Source: CAZSDU01 sp964429135 (GTDB lineage Bacteria > Bacteroidota > Bacteroidia > Bacteroidales > FEN-979). From it: 64,000 nt of DNA. This document shows, in pieces, positions 1 to 8,470 of this stretch. Position 1 is the stretch's first letter. Each line of letters starts with the position of its first letter. The notes beneath the pieces are model-generated. The model was given only the letters and a program-made list of their open reading frames with translations, was not told where the DNA came from and made no database searches. The stretch lies in NCBI GenBank assembly GCA_964429135.1, contig CAYSAU010000009.1, positions 66,561-130,560 on the forward strand, written 5' to 3'. Made by a program: the position numbers and the translations under genes.

Positions 1-410
1 ACAATCCCCTGATCGGAAAGAATGAGGATGAAATCGGAACCCGTTTTCCGGATATGGGTGAAGCGTATGACAAGGAGCTTATAAACCAGGCTTTAAGCAT
101 TGCAAATGAAAGCAAAATCAAGCTTCAAAGGGGTGTGTATGCAGCCGTTTCCGGCCCAACATTTGAAACCCCAGCTGAATACCGATATATACGCATCATC
201 GGGGCAGATGCTGTAGGAATGTCAACTGTACCTGAAGTGATCGCAGCCCGTCACATGGGATTGAAGTGCTTTGCCATTTCGGTGATTTCCGATCTTGGAG
301 TCCCTGGGAAAATTGTCGAGATTTCGCATAAGCATGTGATAGACGCCGCCAGTGCAACAGAACCGACCATGACGAAAATCATAAAAGAATTGATTGCCAG
401 AATAGAATAA
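1..410 (+). CDS. Purine nucleoside phosphorylase, C-terminal part (5' end outside window)
   Basis: The reading frame is open from base 3 to the stop at 408-410, so the gene starts before the window. The visible 135 residues match the C-terminal half of trimeric inosine/guanosine-type purine nucleoside phosphorylase, which splits purine nucleosides with phosphate in cytosolic salvage. Visible family motifs are NPLIGKNEDEIGTRFPDM at the very edge, GPTFETPAEYR (base-binding loop), and GADAVGMSTVPEVIAARH, which carries the conserved Met of the nucleoside site, followed by the VISDLG segment. The ATG at 54 is internal (the Met of the RFPDMGEAYD motif) and is not the start. The next gene is convergent, with one base between the two stop codons. 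Confidence 0.93.
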   Translation, partial: NPLIGKNEDEIGTRFPDMGEAYDKELINQALSIANESKIKLQRGVYAAVSGPTFETPAEYRYIRIIGADAVGMSTVPEVIAARHMGLKCFAISVISDLGVPGKIVEISHKHVIDAASATEPTMTKIIKELIARIE

Positions 411-411
411 A

Positions 412-942
412 TTAATAAAGGTTGATATTTAAAACCTTTACTTTCCATCGGTATCCAATCTTATAACGTTTCTGTGACAAGGAAAAGGATATCAGGCTAG
501 CACCTAAAAATGATCCGGAAATGATCAACATATCCGGAGTAAACACCTGTTCATTGTTTATCAGGTGATTGGTCACCATAACAGCAAAAATTCCCACTCC
601 GAAAGCAGCCAGATAGGCACTTAGTTTTCTGGGAAAATAATACCGTTTGTAAATGGAACCGATATCCCTCAGTTTTACATCGAAAGGTCTGAGTTCAGAG
701 ACGGAGATGACTGTATCACCAATATCCCAAAGTTTTCCTTTAAGCAGTGTATCCTGGTCGGAAACCCTGAGTTTCATATAATCCCCTACATGGTAATAGA
801 ATTTTCTTGTCGTTCCGATTTTTTCGAGCATCAGGGTTTTCTGTGCATGAATAGGAAAGGGGAACAAGACCAGCAGCAAAATGAAATAAGGCATAAGGTA
901 TTTCCTTACCTTTGTATTCCTGATGAAAAGAAGCTTCATTCT
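412..942 (-). CDS. Hypothetical membrane-associated protein
   Basis: I do not recognise a family. A basic n-region followed by a hydrophobic stretch ending in FPIHAQ looks like a signal peptide cleaved before Gln. Next comes a soluble domain of about 75 residues rich in beta-type patterning (VGDYMKLRVSDQDTLLKG). Two hydrophobic segments follow (LAAFGVGIFAVMVTN and MLIISGSFLGASLI), then a short basic tail. This suggests a protein exported to or anchored in the envelope. Three in-frame starts exist: 960, 942 and 894. I chose 942 because it gives a charged n-region before the hydrophobic core. Starts 960 and 942 overlap the divergent lpxR-like gene at 923; start 894 does not. Function unknown. 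Confidence 0.6.
   Translation of the reverse strand, partial: RMKLLFIRNTKVRKYLMPYFILLLVLFPFPIHAQKTLMLEKIGTTRKFYYHVGDYMKLRVSDQDTLLKGKLWDIGDTVISVSELRPFDVKLRDIGSIYKRYYFPRKLSAYLAAFGVGIFAVMVTNHLINNEQVFTPDMLIISGSFLGASLISFSLSQKRYKIGYRWKVKVLNINLY
907..914 (+). promoter_or_regulatory. Candidate Bacteroidota promoter -7 box (lpxR-like gene)
   Basis: TACCTTTG matches TAnnTTTG and lies only eight bases before the ATG at 923, which would leave almost no leader. No TTG element sits at the usual distance upstream, so this is weaker than the other promoters listed. Confidence 0.4.
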
Positions 943-2209
943 GATATTCTGTATATTCATCCTTGGTTATTGTCATGATAAAGAGGATAAAACACTAAAG
1001 CCATCCCAAGCGCTTCATCATCCTGTTTTGATGCCCAGGCAAAAAGCTGAACATTGTCCCAAAAATAATAATAAAACCGTTGAAATTATTAAAAAGTCAA
1101 AGAAAACCGGGAAATCGAAGACCCGACCAGGAACAATCAGCCTTTCACCCTCGCTGATCACTGAACATATTAAGCAAGACTCATTGGTGGTCAGAAAAAT
1201 TAAATTTCTCAGATCCAGGGAAGGCGATCTTGATATGAACGAGCCTATGGTCAGGAATTTTTTACACTCAGGACTACCAGCGGTACATTTTCCTCCAGAA
1301 CTTATGGTTAGCCGGGAATGTTTTATCAAAATCAATTTCGACAATGACATCCTTGATTACACCGACCGTTTTTATACAAACGGCCTACGCTTTGACCTAA
1401 TCAGCCCGGCCATAGCAGGGAATCCGGCTAATAAGCTGCTGCTTCCCTATTGGGGTGCCGGAACCAATTATTACGGACTCTCGCTGGTTCAGAACTTGTA
1501 CACTCCTTCAACGACTAAAACCGGTGGGATTTTATATGGCGATCGTCCTTATGCATCATATCTTTTTTTGGGTTGTTTTAAAATCACCAATGATCCCGTT
1601 CATAAATTCCGTCAGACCAGTGAACTAGATTTGGGAATAATTGGTCCATGGTCATTAGGAGAATGGGTTCAACGATCTTTTCATCAGGCTGTTCCAAGCA
1701 ACAATGAACCCCTGGGATGGGAATTTCAAATTAAAAATGATGTAGCCCTTAATTACTCCGTTGTCCTGGAAAAAGGAGTCTGGAATATGAGGGCAGTGGA
1801 TTTCAACCTGGTAACGGTCGCTTCCTTAGGCACCTTATATACCCATATGAGCGGGGGATTTTTATTCAGGACAGGTTGGATGAATCCGTATTTTTCAAAT
1901 CTAGGGATAGCAAAGCGTGGAAGTCTTGCACGGGCAGGTTTAAAAAAAATGCAATGTATATTTTTTTTAAAAGGCAGCGGGAAACTAATTGGTTATGATG
2001 CCACCCTTGAAGGAGGGATGATCAACCGCTCCAGTACATATACCCTGAGTACGGATGAGATCACACGTATGGTATTTCAGACGTCAGCCGGGATTTCCCT
2101 TACCCTCAATGGATTCAGGATCGATGCCGAACAATTTATCCTAAGTCCTGAATTCAAGCATGGGTTGTGGCATAAATGGGTGCATATCGGTCTGACTTTT
2201 TGCTTGTGA
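923..2209 (+). CDS. LpxR-family lipid A 3'-O-deacylase-like outer membrane protein
   Basis: The region from about residue 135 matches the LpxR (DUF2219) outer-membrane beta-barrel family, whose founding member removes the 3'-acyloxyacyl chain of lipid A. Visible hallmarks are NFDNDILDYTDRFYTNG with Asn141-Asp142 and Thr152 in the places of the catalytic Asn-Asp and Thr, then GDRPYASYLFLG, then LGIIGPWSLGEWVQRSFHQ with the conserved His, then PLGWEFQIKND. The family's Glu in the last motif appears as Asp. The N-terminus is a signal sequence ending near LGYCHDKED; this is a poor lipobox because Tyr precedes Cys. About 110 Lys/Ser-rich residues precede the barrel, which is unusual. LpxR itself is calcium dependent; activity here is inferred only. 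Confidence 0.78.
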   Translation: MKRSFILIFCIFILGYCHDKEDKTLKPSQALHHPVLMPRQKAEHCPKNNNKTVEIIKKSKKTGKSKTRPGTISLSPSLITEHIKQDSLVVRKIKFLRSREGDLDMNEPMVRNFLHSGLPAVHFPPELMVSRECFIKINFDNDILDYTDRFYTNGLRFDLISPAIAGNPANKLLLPYWGAGTNYYGLSLVQNLYTPSTTKTGGILYGDRPYASYLFLGCFKITNDPVHKFRQTSELDLGIIGPWSLGEWVQRSFHQAVPSNNEPLGWEFQIKNDVALNYSVVLEKGVWNMRAVDFNLVTVASLGTLYTHMSGGFLFRTGWMNPYFSNLGIAKRGSLARAGLKKMQCIFFLKGSGKLIGYDATLEGGMINRSSTYTLSTDEITRMVFQTSAGISLTLNGFRIDAEQFILSPEFKHGLWHKWVHIGLTFCL

Positions 2210-2234
2210 TGTTGATAAATAAAAAGGAGAGCGT

Positions 2235-2267
2235 TTGAATTTTTCAAGGGGATATATCCTAATTTTG
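2235..2267 (+). promoter_or_regulatory. Promoter of dnaB, apparently leaderless
   Basis: TAATTTTG at 2260-2267 matches the -7 box TAnnTTTG and is preceded by TTG at 2235-2237 (spacer 22, slightly long). The dnaB ATG begins at 2272, four bases after the box, so transcription would start at or within a base or two of the start codon. Confidence 0.55.
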
Positions 2268-2271
2268 GCAA

Positions 2272-3795
2272 ATGGAAAATAGTGAACAGATTAAAAGCAG
2301 CAGTAAAAAGCGAACGAGGAATTCGTCCCTTGCAGGGTTATTGCAGGAACAGGGTAAAATCCCGCCACAGGCAACAGACCTGGAAGAAGCCGTCCTCGGT
2401 GCCATGATGCTTGAAAACGACCGCTTGGCAGAAGTCATTGAAGTGCTGAAGCCAGAAGCTTTTTATAAGGAGAATCACAACATCATTTTTCAATCCATTC
2501 AGCGTCTTTTCGCAAAAAATCAACCGGTTGACATTCTGACGGTAACTGAAGAATTAAGACAGTCGGGAGAGCTTGAAATCGTAGGTGGCCCCTATTATAT
2601 TACGATGCTCACCAACCGTGTGGCATCAGCAGCCAACATTGAGTTTCACTCCAGGATCATTTTACAGAAATACATTCAGCGCGAGCTGATCCGGGTCTCC
2701 TCAGAGATCATCCATGATGCCTATGAAGACACCACCGATGTATTCGATCTGCTGGACAAGGCGGAAACCGGACTGTTTTCCATAAGTGAAAGCAGTATCG
2801 GAAAATCTTATATGGATATGCAATCCATTATTAAGGAAGCAATTAAAGAGATTGCGGCCGGACGTGAACATGAAGGCCAGCTCAAGGGGGTAGGTTCCGG
2901 TTTCAGCGAGTTGGACAGGATCACATCAGGATGGCAGAAATCAGACCTCATCATCATCGCTTCCCGCCCGGGGATGGGAAAAACTGCTTTTGCCCTGACT
3001 ATGGCCAGGAATGCCGCCGTTGATTTTAAAAAGCCTATCGCGGTTTTTTCCCTCGAAATGTCGGCTATCCAACTCGTAACGAGGCTGATCTCAAGTGAGA
3101 CAGAAATTCCTCAGGACAAACTCCGTAAAGGGAACATGGCTGATTTTGAGTGGGAACAGTTAAATTCCAAGATCACTAGTCTGGTCAATGCCCCTCTCTT
3201 CATTGACGACACTGCCGCCCTATCCATTTTCGACCTTCGTGCCAAATGCAGAAGATTAAAGGCCAGGCACGACATTCAGTTGATCATTGTTGATTATTTA
3301 CAACTGATGCAGGGGAGCCAGGATACGAAAGGAAACCGGGAGCAGGAAATCAGCAGTATTTCAAGGGCTTTGAAAAGCCTGGCCAAGGAACTGAATGTTC
3401 CGGTCATTGCACTTTCCCAGCTTAGCCGGGCCCCTGAAAAGCGTTCAGCCGCTGCTAAACCCATACTTTCCGACTTGAGAGAATCTGGTTCCATTGAGCA
3501 GGATGCCGACATGGTATTGTTCATTTATCGACCGGAATATTATAAAATTGATGTGGATGAAAACAATGAATCTACTTCCGGAATGGCTGAAGTCAGCATT
3601 GCCAAGAACAGAAATGGCCCGCTGAAGGATGTCAAACTGAAGTTTATTTCCAAATTCGCCAAGTTCGTTGACCTTGAAATGGAATATGCCCATGCCAATC
3701 CCATTCCGGCCAATTCAACATTTGATGGTTCAGTACGGACTCTCACCATAATGTCAAAAATGAATGATGACGATCCATCAGAGGTACCCTTTTAA
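2272..3795 (+). CDS. dnaB: Replicative DNA helicase DnaB
   Basis: This is a 507-residue hexameric helicase that unwinds DNA ahead of the replication fork. The N-terminal DnaB domain (about residues 30-135, PPQATDLEEAVLGAMM) is followed by a linker and a RecA-like ATPase. Walker A is SRPGMGKTA at residues 231-239, Walker B is IIVDYLQLM, and the LSQLSR and DLRESGSIEQDAD motifs of the DnaB family are intact. There is no sign of an intein. A short Asp-rich tail (NDDDPSEVPF) ends the protein and overlaps the start of the next gene by 32 bases. The start at 2272 is set by the promoter box five bases upstream. Confidence 0.97.
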   Translation: MENSEQIKSSSKKRTRNSSLAGLLQEQGKIPPQATDLEEAVLGAMMLENDRLAEVIEVLKPEAFYKENHNIIFQSIQRLFAKNQPVDILTVTEELRQSGELEIVGGPYYITMLTNRVASAANIEFHSRIILQKYIQRELIRVSSEIIHDAYEDTTDVFDLLDKAETGLFSISESSIGKSYMDMQSIIKEAIKEIAAGREHEGQLKGVGSGFSELDRITSGWQKSDLIIIASRPGMGKTAFALTMARNAAVDFKKPIAVFSLEMSAIQLVTRLISSETEIPQDKLRKGNMADFEWEQLNSKITSLVNAPLFIDDTAALSIFDLRAKCRRLKARHDIQLIIVDYLQLMQGSQDTKGNREQEISSISRALKSLAKELNVPVIALSQLSRAPEKRSAAAKPILSDLRESGSIEQDADMVLFIYRPEYYKIDVDENNESTSGMAEVSIAKNRNGPLKDVKLKFISKFAKFVDLEMEYAHANPIPANSTFDGSVRTLTIMSKMNDDDPSEVPF

Positions 3796-5059
3796 GCTCA
3801 AGCAGATTCTTCTGACCCTCATTTTCTTTCTTCTCTTTCATTCTTCCAGGGCAGTATTTATCTTTATACCTATGGATGAAACGCAGAAAAATCACTTAAA
3901 AGCCTATGGGATTGCATACTGGGTGCTGCAACACGAGGTGACGGTTGACTGGCTGTTAAATTACCGGGGAGGGAGTTTTATGTTTCCTTATTTAAAAATG
4001 TTAGAAGAGGAATGCAATATCCGGGGGGTTAGTTATCAGCTCATTGCCGATGCACAATCGGCAGCCATCCTGTTAGAAATATCCGACCCTCAGGTTAACA
4101 TGGACAATATCAAACTCCATAAGGCTCCTAAAATTGCGGTATATTCCCCAAAGAACAAACAACCCTGGGATGACGCGGTGACCCTGGTACTAACTTACGC
4201 GGAAATCCCTTACCAGGTGGTTTATGATGAAGAGATCCTCTCGGGAGTACTCCCGCTCTACGACTGGCTACATCTCCACCATGAAGATTTCACCGGGCAA
4301 TATGGAAAATTCTGGACAGCATACCGAACCTATGCCTGGTACCAGGAGGATGTCAGAATCAATGAAGAAAATGCTTTTAAACTCGGTTTCAGTAAAGTTT
4401 CAGAAATGAAGTTGGCAGTGGCAAAAAAGATTCGTGATTTTGTTGCCGGGGGGGGATTTATGTTTGCCATGTGTTCGGCTCCTGACAGTTACGATGTTGC
4501 CCTGGCAGCTGATGGACTTGACATTTGTGATGTGATGTTCGATAGGGACCCTCAGGACCCTGAGTCCCAGCAAAAACTTAATTACGCGAATTGTTTTGCA
4601 TTTGAAAAATTCACCCTCATCACTAATCCTTACGCATACGAGATTTCATCCATAGACGTAACCGAAACCCGGCCAAGAAGCATCACCAAGGAAAACGACT
4701 TCTTCCTGCTATTCGATTTTTCGGCCAAATGGGATCCTGTTCCCACCATGCTCTGTCAGGATCATGAATCCCTGATCCGAGGTTTTATGGGACAAACCAC
4801 TGCATTTAATAAGAAAAATATCAAACCTAATGTACTGATACTGGGAGAAAACAAATCCTTTGGAGAAGCAAGATATATTCATGGAGATTATGGTAAGGGA
4901 ACCTGGACCTTTCTTGGCGGGCATGACCCTGAGGATTACCAGCACCTTGTCGGAGATCCACCCACCGACCTTAACCTCTACCCCAATTCACCCGGGTACC
5001 GGCTCATTTTAAACAATGTACTGTTTCCGGCAGCGAAAAAAGAAAAACGGAAAACGTGA
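3764..5059 (+). CDS. Secreted protein of the family databases name 'asparagine synthetase B'
   Basis: The 431-residue protein begins with a signal peptide (LLTLIFFLLFHSSRA) and then IPMDETQKNHLKAYG. From memory, this belongs to a Bacteroidota family usually labelled asparagine synthetase B. Nothing in it supports that name: there is no N-terminal catalytic Cys glutaminase domain and no SGGxDS PP-loop. It shows Rossmann-like segments (KIAVYSPKNK, WDDAVTLVLTYAEIPYQVVYDEE) and Gly-rich turns (DFVAGGGFMFAMCSAPDSYD, GDYGKGTWTFLGGHDPEDYQH) that recall glutamine-amidotransferase-like folds used in sugar-binding or ThuA-like proteins. The start overlaps dnaB by 32 bases, and the signal peptide supports it. 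The next gene converges two bases later. True function unknown. Confidence 0.72.
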   Translation: MMTIHQRYPFKLKQILLTLIFFLLFHSSRAVFIFIPMDETQKNHLKAYGIAYWVLQHEVTVDWLLNYRGGSFMFPYLKMLEEECNIRGVSYQLIADAQSAAILLEISDPQVNMDNIKLHKAPKIAVYSPKNKQPWDDAVTLVLTYAEIPYQVVYDEEILSGVLPLYDWLHLHHEDFTGQYGKFWTAYRTYAWYQEDVRINEENAFKLGFSKVSEMKLAVAKKIRDFVAGGGFMFAMCSAPDSYDVALAADGLDICDVMFDRDPQDPESQQKLNYANCFAFEKFTLITNPYAYEISSIDVTETRPRSITKENDFFLLFDFSAKWDPVPTMLCQDHESLIRGFMGQTTAFNKKNIKPNVLILGENKSFGEARYIHGDYGKGTWTFLGGHDPEDYQHLVGDPPTDLNLYPNSPGYRLILNNVLFPAAKKEKRKT

Positions 5060-5061
5060 AT

Positions 5062-5889
5062 TCACTCTTTCAAATATTTTTCGCTGAACCAACGATGATA
5101 TAGCCTGCCTTCAAAATCATAATCGATACGGTTATTGCATTCTGATTTACCCATGAATTCAATACTTCCGGAAGTGATGTCACCTTCGGATAACACGACT
5201 CTGATCCTCCCATCGTGATACCAGGGGCAAAGGATGGAATCTTTCAGCGGATCCATGATCAAAAATTGAAAAGGATATCCCATTGAGCTCACCCCCGAAC
5301 CTGCTCCAAGCGTGGTGATCAATATTTTCCGGGGATTGTCACGGCTATTAAAAGGTGTAAGCTGATAAACCATATTTCCCGACCAATGGATATTCCGGAT
5401 ACTGTCCTTGGTAACCAGAGCGCTATCTATCAGGCTGGTGAATTCTGTTAATCCATCCTGATTGACCCCATTATTCCTGATGGAAAAATTGCCCTGGACC
5501 CGATGATAATCTTCCAGGTAAGCCTTAAAAGAGAACAAGGCACAGGCACCGGTTATCAAAAACTCTGTATCCAATGAAGCGGTAAATGACCCGTAACGGA
5601 CAACACTGTCCTGACCTGTATTACCGACAAAAAAAAAGATCAGCGTTTTCGCATCAGGATCAAGGGTGACATAAGCTCCATCGATCATTGAGTGAAGATC
5701 TTTTATCAGTACAGAATCTAAACTGGCCTTGACCAGCATAGTAAAAGCATACTGAAAGGGGCGTTGGGAAAGAAGGTTGTCATTTACTGCATTGAGTATG
5801 GGGTGAAGGTCAAATTGCTTGTTTTTCCGGCATCCCTGAACGGATATCAGAAGGCATAATCCAATAAGTGCCGGATAAAAACATTTCAT
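5062..5889 (-). CDS. Hypothetical lipoprotein
   Basis: The 275-residue protein has a lipoprotein signal: a hydrophobic stretch followed by SVQGC, making Cys20 the likely lipidated residue, then a KNK linker. The rest is about 250 residues of mostly beta-type sequence with no motif I recognise. It has a periplasmic or surface-lipoprotein look, with repeated Asp/Ser turns such as VTLDPDAKT and FNSRDNPRK. It lies five bases downstream of folA on the same strand, so it is probably the last gene of the nucleotide operon by read-through. I infer no functional link to folate metabolism. Its 3' end faces the preceding plus-strand gene with two bases between them. Confidence 0.7.
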   Translation of the reverse strand: MKCFYPALIGLCLLISVQGCRKNKQFDLHPILNAVNDNLLSQRPFQYAFTMLVKASLDSVLIKDLHSMIDGAYVTLDPDAKTLIFFFVGNTGQDSVVRYGSFTASLDTEFLITGACALFSFKAYLEDYHRVQGNFSIRNNGVNQDGLTEFTSLIDSALVTKDSIRNIHWSGNMVYQLTPFNSRDNPRKILITTLGAGSGVSSMGYPFQFLIMDPLKDSILCPWYHDGRIRVVLSEGDITSGSIEFMGKSECNNRIDYDFEGRLYHRWFSEKYLKE

Positions 5890-5894
5890 GGGAA

Positions 5895-6383
5895 TTATTT
5901 TAACCGGTCATAAATTAAAAAGGAATAGTCAAAATCAAGATCTTTTTCAGGTGTACAAACCTCTTCATCAATCAATACCCATTGACTAAAGTCGATTTCA
6001 GGAAAAAAAACATCTCCTTCCAATCTTTTATGAATCAGGGTCAGGTAGAGGCGGTCTGTATAGGGCAGAAACTGCCGATAAACCGAAGCTCCGCCAATGA
6101 TGAAATGTTCGTCTGAAGAATTACATTTTTGAAGCGCGTCCTGAATAGAGTATGCCATTTCACATCCTGGAATCTGCTCCCCAGCGACATCTGTAATCAC
6201 GATATTTCTCCGGTCGGGGAGCGGACGTCTGGGAAGAGATTCATAAGTTCTTTTTCCCATGATGACCGTATGTCCTTTGGTAATTGCCTTAAACCGTTTC
6301 AGGTCATCAGGGATATGACAAAGGAGGTCGTTATTTTTACCGATAGCCATGTTTTCTGTAACGGCGACAATGATTGAAATCAT
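5895..6383 (-). CDS. folA: Dihydrofolate reductase
   Basis: This 162-residue enzyme reduces dihydrofolate to tetrahydrofolate with NADPH and so regenerates the cofactor that the neighbouring thymidylate synthase oxidises. The sequence starts with ISIIVAVTENMAIGKNNDL, typical of the family. The substrate-binding acid is Asp27 in HIPDDLKRFK. The NADPH-binding segments VIMGKRTYESL and FIIGGASVYRQFL are both present, and the length equals that of the usual chromosomal enzyme. It follows thyA by nine bases on the same strand, the common thyA-folA arrangement, and is followed by an unrelated lipoprotein gene. Confidence 0.97.
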   Translation of the reverse strand: MISIIVAVTENMAIGKNNDLLCHIPDDLKRFKAITKGHTVIMGKRTYESLPRRPLPDRRNIVITDVAGEQIPGCEMAYSIQDALQKCNSSDEHFIIGGASVYRQFLPYTDRLYLTLIHKRLEGDVFFPEIDFSQWVLIDEEVCTPEKDLDFDYSFLIYDRLK

Positions 6384-6392
6384 AAAATGAGA

Positions 6393-7187
6393 TTATATGG
6401 CTATATCCCCCTTGATATGAGGATGCGCCTGGTAATTCTGTAAGGTAAAATCATCAAACCTGAAATGAAAAAGATCCGTTATTAAAGGGTTCAGTTTCAT
6501 TTCAGGCAAAGGAAACGGGTCACGTGTGAGCTGAAGTTGCACCTGATCCAAATGATTCAGATAAATGTGGGCATCGCCGAGGGTATGGATAAAAACTCCG
6601 GGTTTAAGACCAGTCACCTGAGCCATCATGAGGGTAAGCAAGGCATAGGAAGCAATATTAAAGGGTACTCCGAGAAAAATATCACAGCTTCGCTGAACCA
6701 TCATGCAGGACAGCTCTCCATTGGCCACATAGAATTGGAACAACAAATGACAGGGAGGCAGAGCCATTTTATCCAGTTCGCCTACATTCCAGGCACTAAC
6801 GATATGACGTCTTGAGTCCGGCTGATGTTTAATTGAGTTGATCACCTGTGTAATCTGATCGACGGATGTACCGTCTGATTTTGGCCAGGATCTCCATTGG
6901 GATCCGTAGATCGGGCCAAGATTGCCTTCAGGGTCGGCCCATTCATCCCAGATCGTGACTTTATGGTCATGAAGATAACGGGTATTTGTTGAGCCCTGAA
7001 GAAACCATAGCAATTCATGAATAATTGACCTCAGGTGTAATTTTTTAGTGGTCACCAGGGGAAACCCATCCTTGAGGTTAAACCGCATCTGATAGCCAAA
7101 AGTGCTGATGGTACCCGTTCCCGTGCGATCGGATTTTTTGATACCGTTTTTCAGAACGTGGTCAAGAAGATTGAGGTATTGCTGCAT
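6393..7187 (-). CDS. thyA: Thymidylate synthase
   Basis: This 264-residue enzyme methylates dUMP to dTMP using methylene-tetrahydrofolate. Family residues are intact: the phosphate-binding Arg in KKSDRTGTGT, the nucleophile Cys146 in MALPPCHLLFQF, RRHIVSAWNV (phosphate arginines from the partner subunit), the SCDIFLGVPFNIASYALL segment, and HIYLNHLDQ. The length is identical to the classic bacterial ThyA. It sits between a nucleoside permease (18 bases upstream) and folA (nine bases downstream), so import of nucleosides, dTMP synthesis and folate recycling are probably co-transcribed. Confidence 0.98.
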   Translation of the reverse strand: MQQYLNLLDHVLKNGIKKSDRTGTGTISTFGYQMRFNLKDGFPLVTTKKLHLRSIIHELLWFLQGSTNTRYLHDHKVTIWDEWADPEGNLGPIYGSQWRSWPKSDGTSVDQITQVINSIKHQPDSRRHIVSAWNVGELDKMALPPCHLLFQFYVANGELSCMMVQRSCDIFLGVPFNIASYALLTLMMAQVTGLKPGVFIHTLGDAHIYLNHLDQVQLQLTRDPFPLPEMKLNPLITDLFHFRFDDFTLQNYQAHPHIKGDIAI

Positions 7188-7205
7188 GATGGTGGCGGGA
7201 AAAGG

Positions 7206-8459
7206 TTAGTGCATAGGTTTTGAAGAAAATTCCCCGGGATTGTGTTTGTGTTTAAAAAACAGCGCAAACATCAGGGTGATGACCAGGGAATATATGGCGA
7301 AACTCATCCATATTCCACTCCAGTCACTATCTCCATTATGCCTAAAGAACCGATCAATCACGATACCGCTGAGCATACTTCCGAGAATAGCCCCGAAACC
7401 ATTGGTCATCATCATAAACAAACCCTGTGAGCTGGCCTTTATTTCCGGTTTGCTCTGGGATTCAACGAACAGAGAGCCGGAGATATTGAAAAAATCGAAA
7501 GCCATGCCATAAATGATGCAGGAAAGAATTATCATCCAGAGTCCTTCTGCAGGATTGCCAAAAGAGAACAGTCCAAATCGCAGCACCCAGGCAATCATGC
7601 TTAGAAGCATCACTTTCTTGATCCCGAAACGTTTCATGAAGAAGGGAATGGTCAGAATAAAAAGAGTTTCTGATATTTGGGAGATAGACATGATAATTTC
7701 CGGATATTTGACTGCTACAAGGTTTTTATAAATATCCAGTTTGGCGAAGTCATCAAGAAAATTAGCGCCATAGGCGTTGGTCAGTTGAAGTGAAGCCCCT
7801 AAGAACATGGCAAAGATGAAGAAAATAGCCATTTTTAAATTTTTAAAAAGAGAAAAAGCATTGAGGCCAAGGGATTCGATCACTGAACTTTTATGACCCT
7901 TTCCGAGGGGAGGACATTTGGGCAAGGTCATAGCATAGATACCCAGGAAAAGAGAGGCTGCTGAGGCCACGTAAAATTGCCCGGCCAGGGCTCCCAATCC
8001 GGTCAAACTGACGGTCCAGAGCGCGACGATAAAACCAATGGTTCCCCAAACCCGTATCGGCGGGTAATCTTTGACGATATCCATATTTCTTCCCTTGAGG
8101 CTTGTATAGGCTACTGTAATAGAAAGAGAAATAGTGGGCATATAGAAAACCATGTTCAGCAACATCACCCAAAACATGGTAACGGGATCATCAATAAAGG
8201 GAACCATGAAAAGGATGAAGGCAGCGATAATATGAAATATCCCGTATAGTTTTTCAGCATTTATCCAACGGTCGGCAATAATACCGGCGATCGCAGGCAT
8301 AATGAGAGATGAAATGCCCATGGTTGAAAATATAGCGCCGAATTCGGTATAAGACCATTGCATGGTATTGTCACAGTATTTGCCAATGGTCAGCAGCCAA
8401 GAGCCCCAGATAAAGAATTGGAGAAAGTTCATGATAACAAGCCGAAGTTTTAAGTCCAT
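7206..8459 (-). CDS. Nucleoside permease, NupG/XapB-like MFS transporter
   Basis: The 417-residue inner-membrane protein has about twelve hydrophobic segments. Its N-terminus (LRLVIMNFLQFFIWGSWLLTIG) is characteristic of the nucleoside:proton symporter branch of the major facilitator superfamily. Further support comes from AGIIADRWINAEKLYGIFHI in the cytoplasmic loop region, IRVWGTIGFI, and the later GIKKVMLLSMIAWVLRFGLF. The expected role is uptake of nucleosides for salvage, which fits its position between a nuclease-like gene and thyA. It lies 11 bases downstream of the BFN-family gene. The exact substrate range cannot be read from sequence. Confidence 0.88.
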   Translation of the reverse strand: MDLKLRLVIMNFLQFFIWGSWLLTIGKYCDNTMQWSYTEFGAIFSTMGISSLIMPAIAGIIADRWINAEKLYGIFHIIAAFILFMVPFIDDPVTMFWVMLLNMVFYMPTISLSITVAYTSLKGRNMDIVKDYPPIRVWGTIGFIVALWTVSLTGLGALAGQFYVASAASLFLGIYAMTLPKCPPLGKGHKSSVIESLGLNAFSLFKNLKMAIFFIFAMFLGASLQLTNAYGANFLDDFAKLDIYKNLVAVKYPEIIMSISQISETLFILTIPFFMKRFGIKKVMLLSMIAWVLRFGLFSFGNPAEGLWMIILSCIIYGMAFDFFNISGSLFVESQSKPEIKASSQGLFMMMTNGFGAILGSMLSGIVIDRFFRHNGDSDWSGIWMSFAIYSLVITLMFALFFKHKHNPGEFSSKPMH

Positions 8460-8470
8460 GTCTGCTTTTT

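Noticed and set aside
1018..1350. 110-codon minus-strand frame inside the lpxR-like gene
   Set aside because: It has no recognisable domain or promoter and lies within a gene with clear LpxR motifs.
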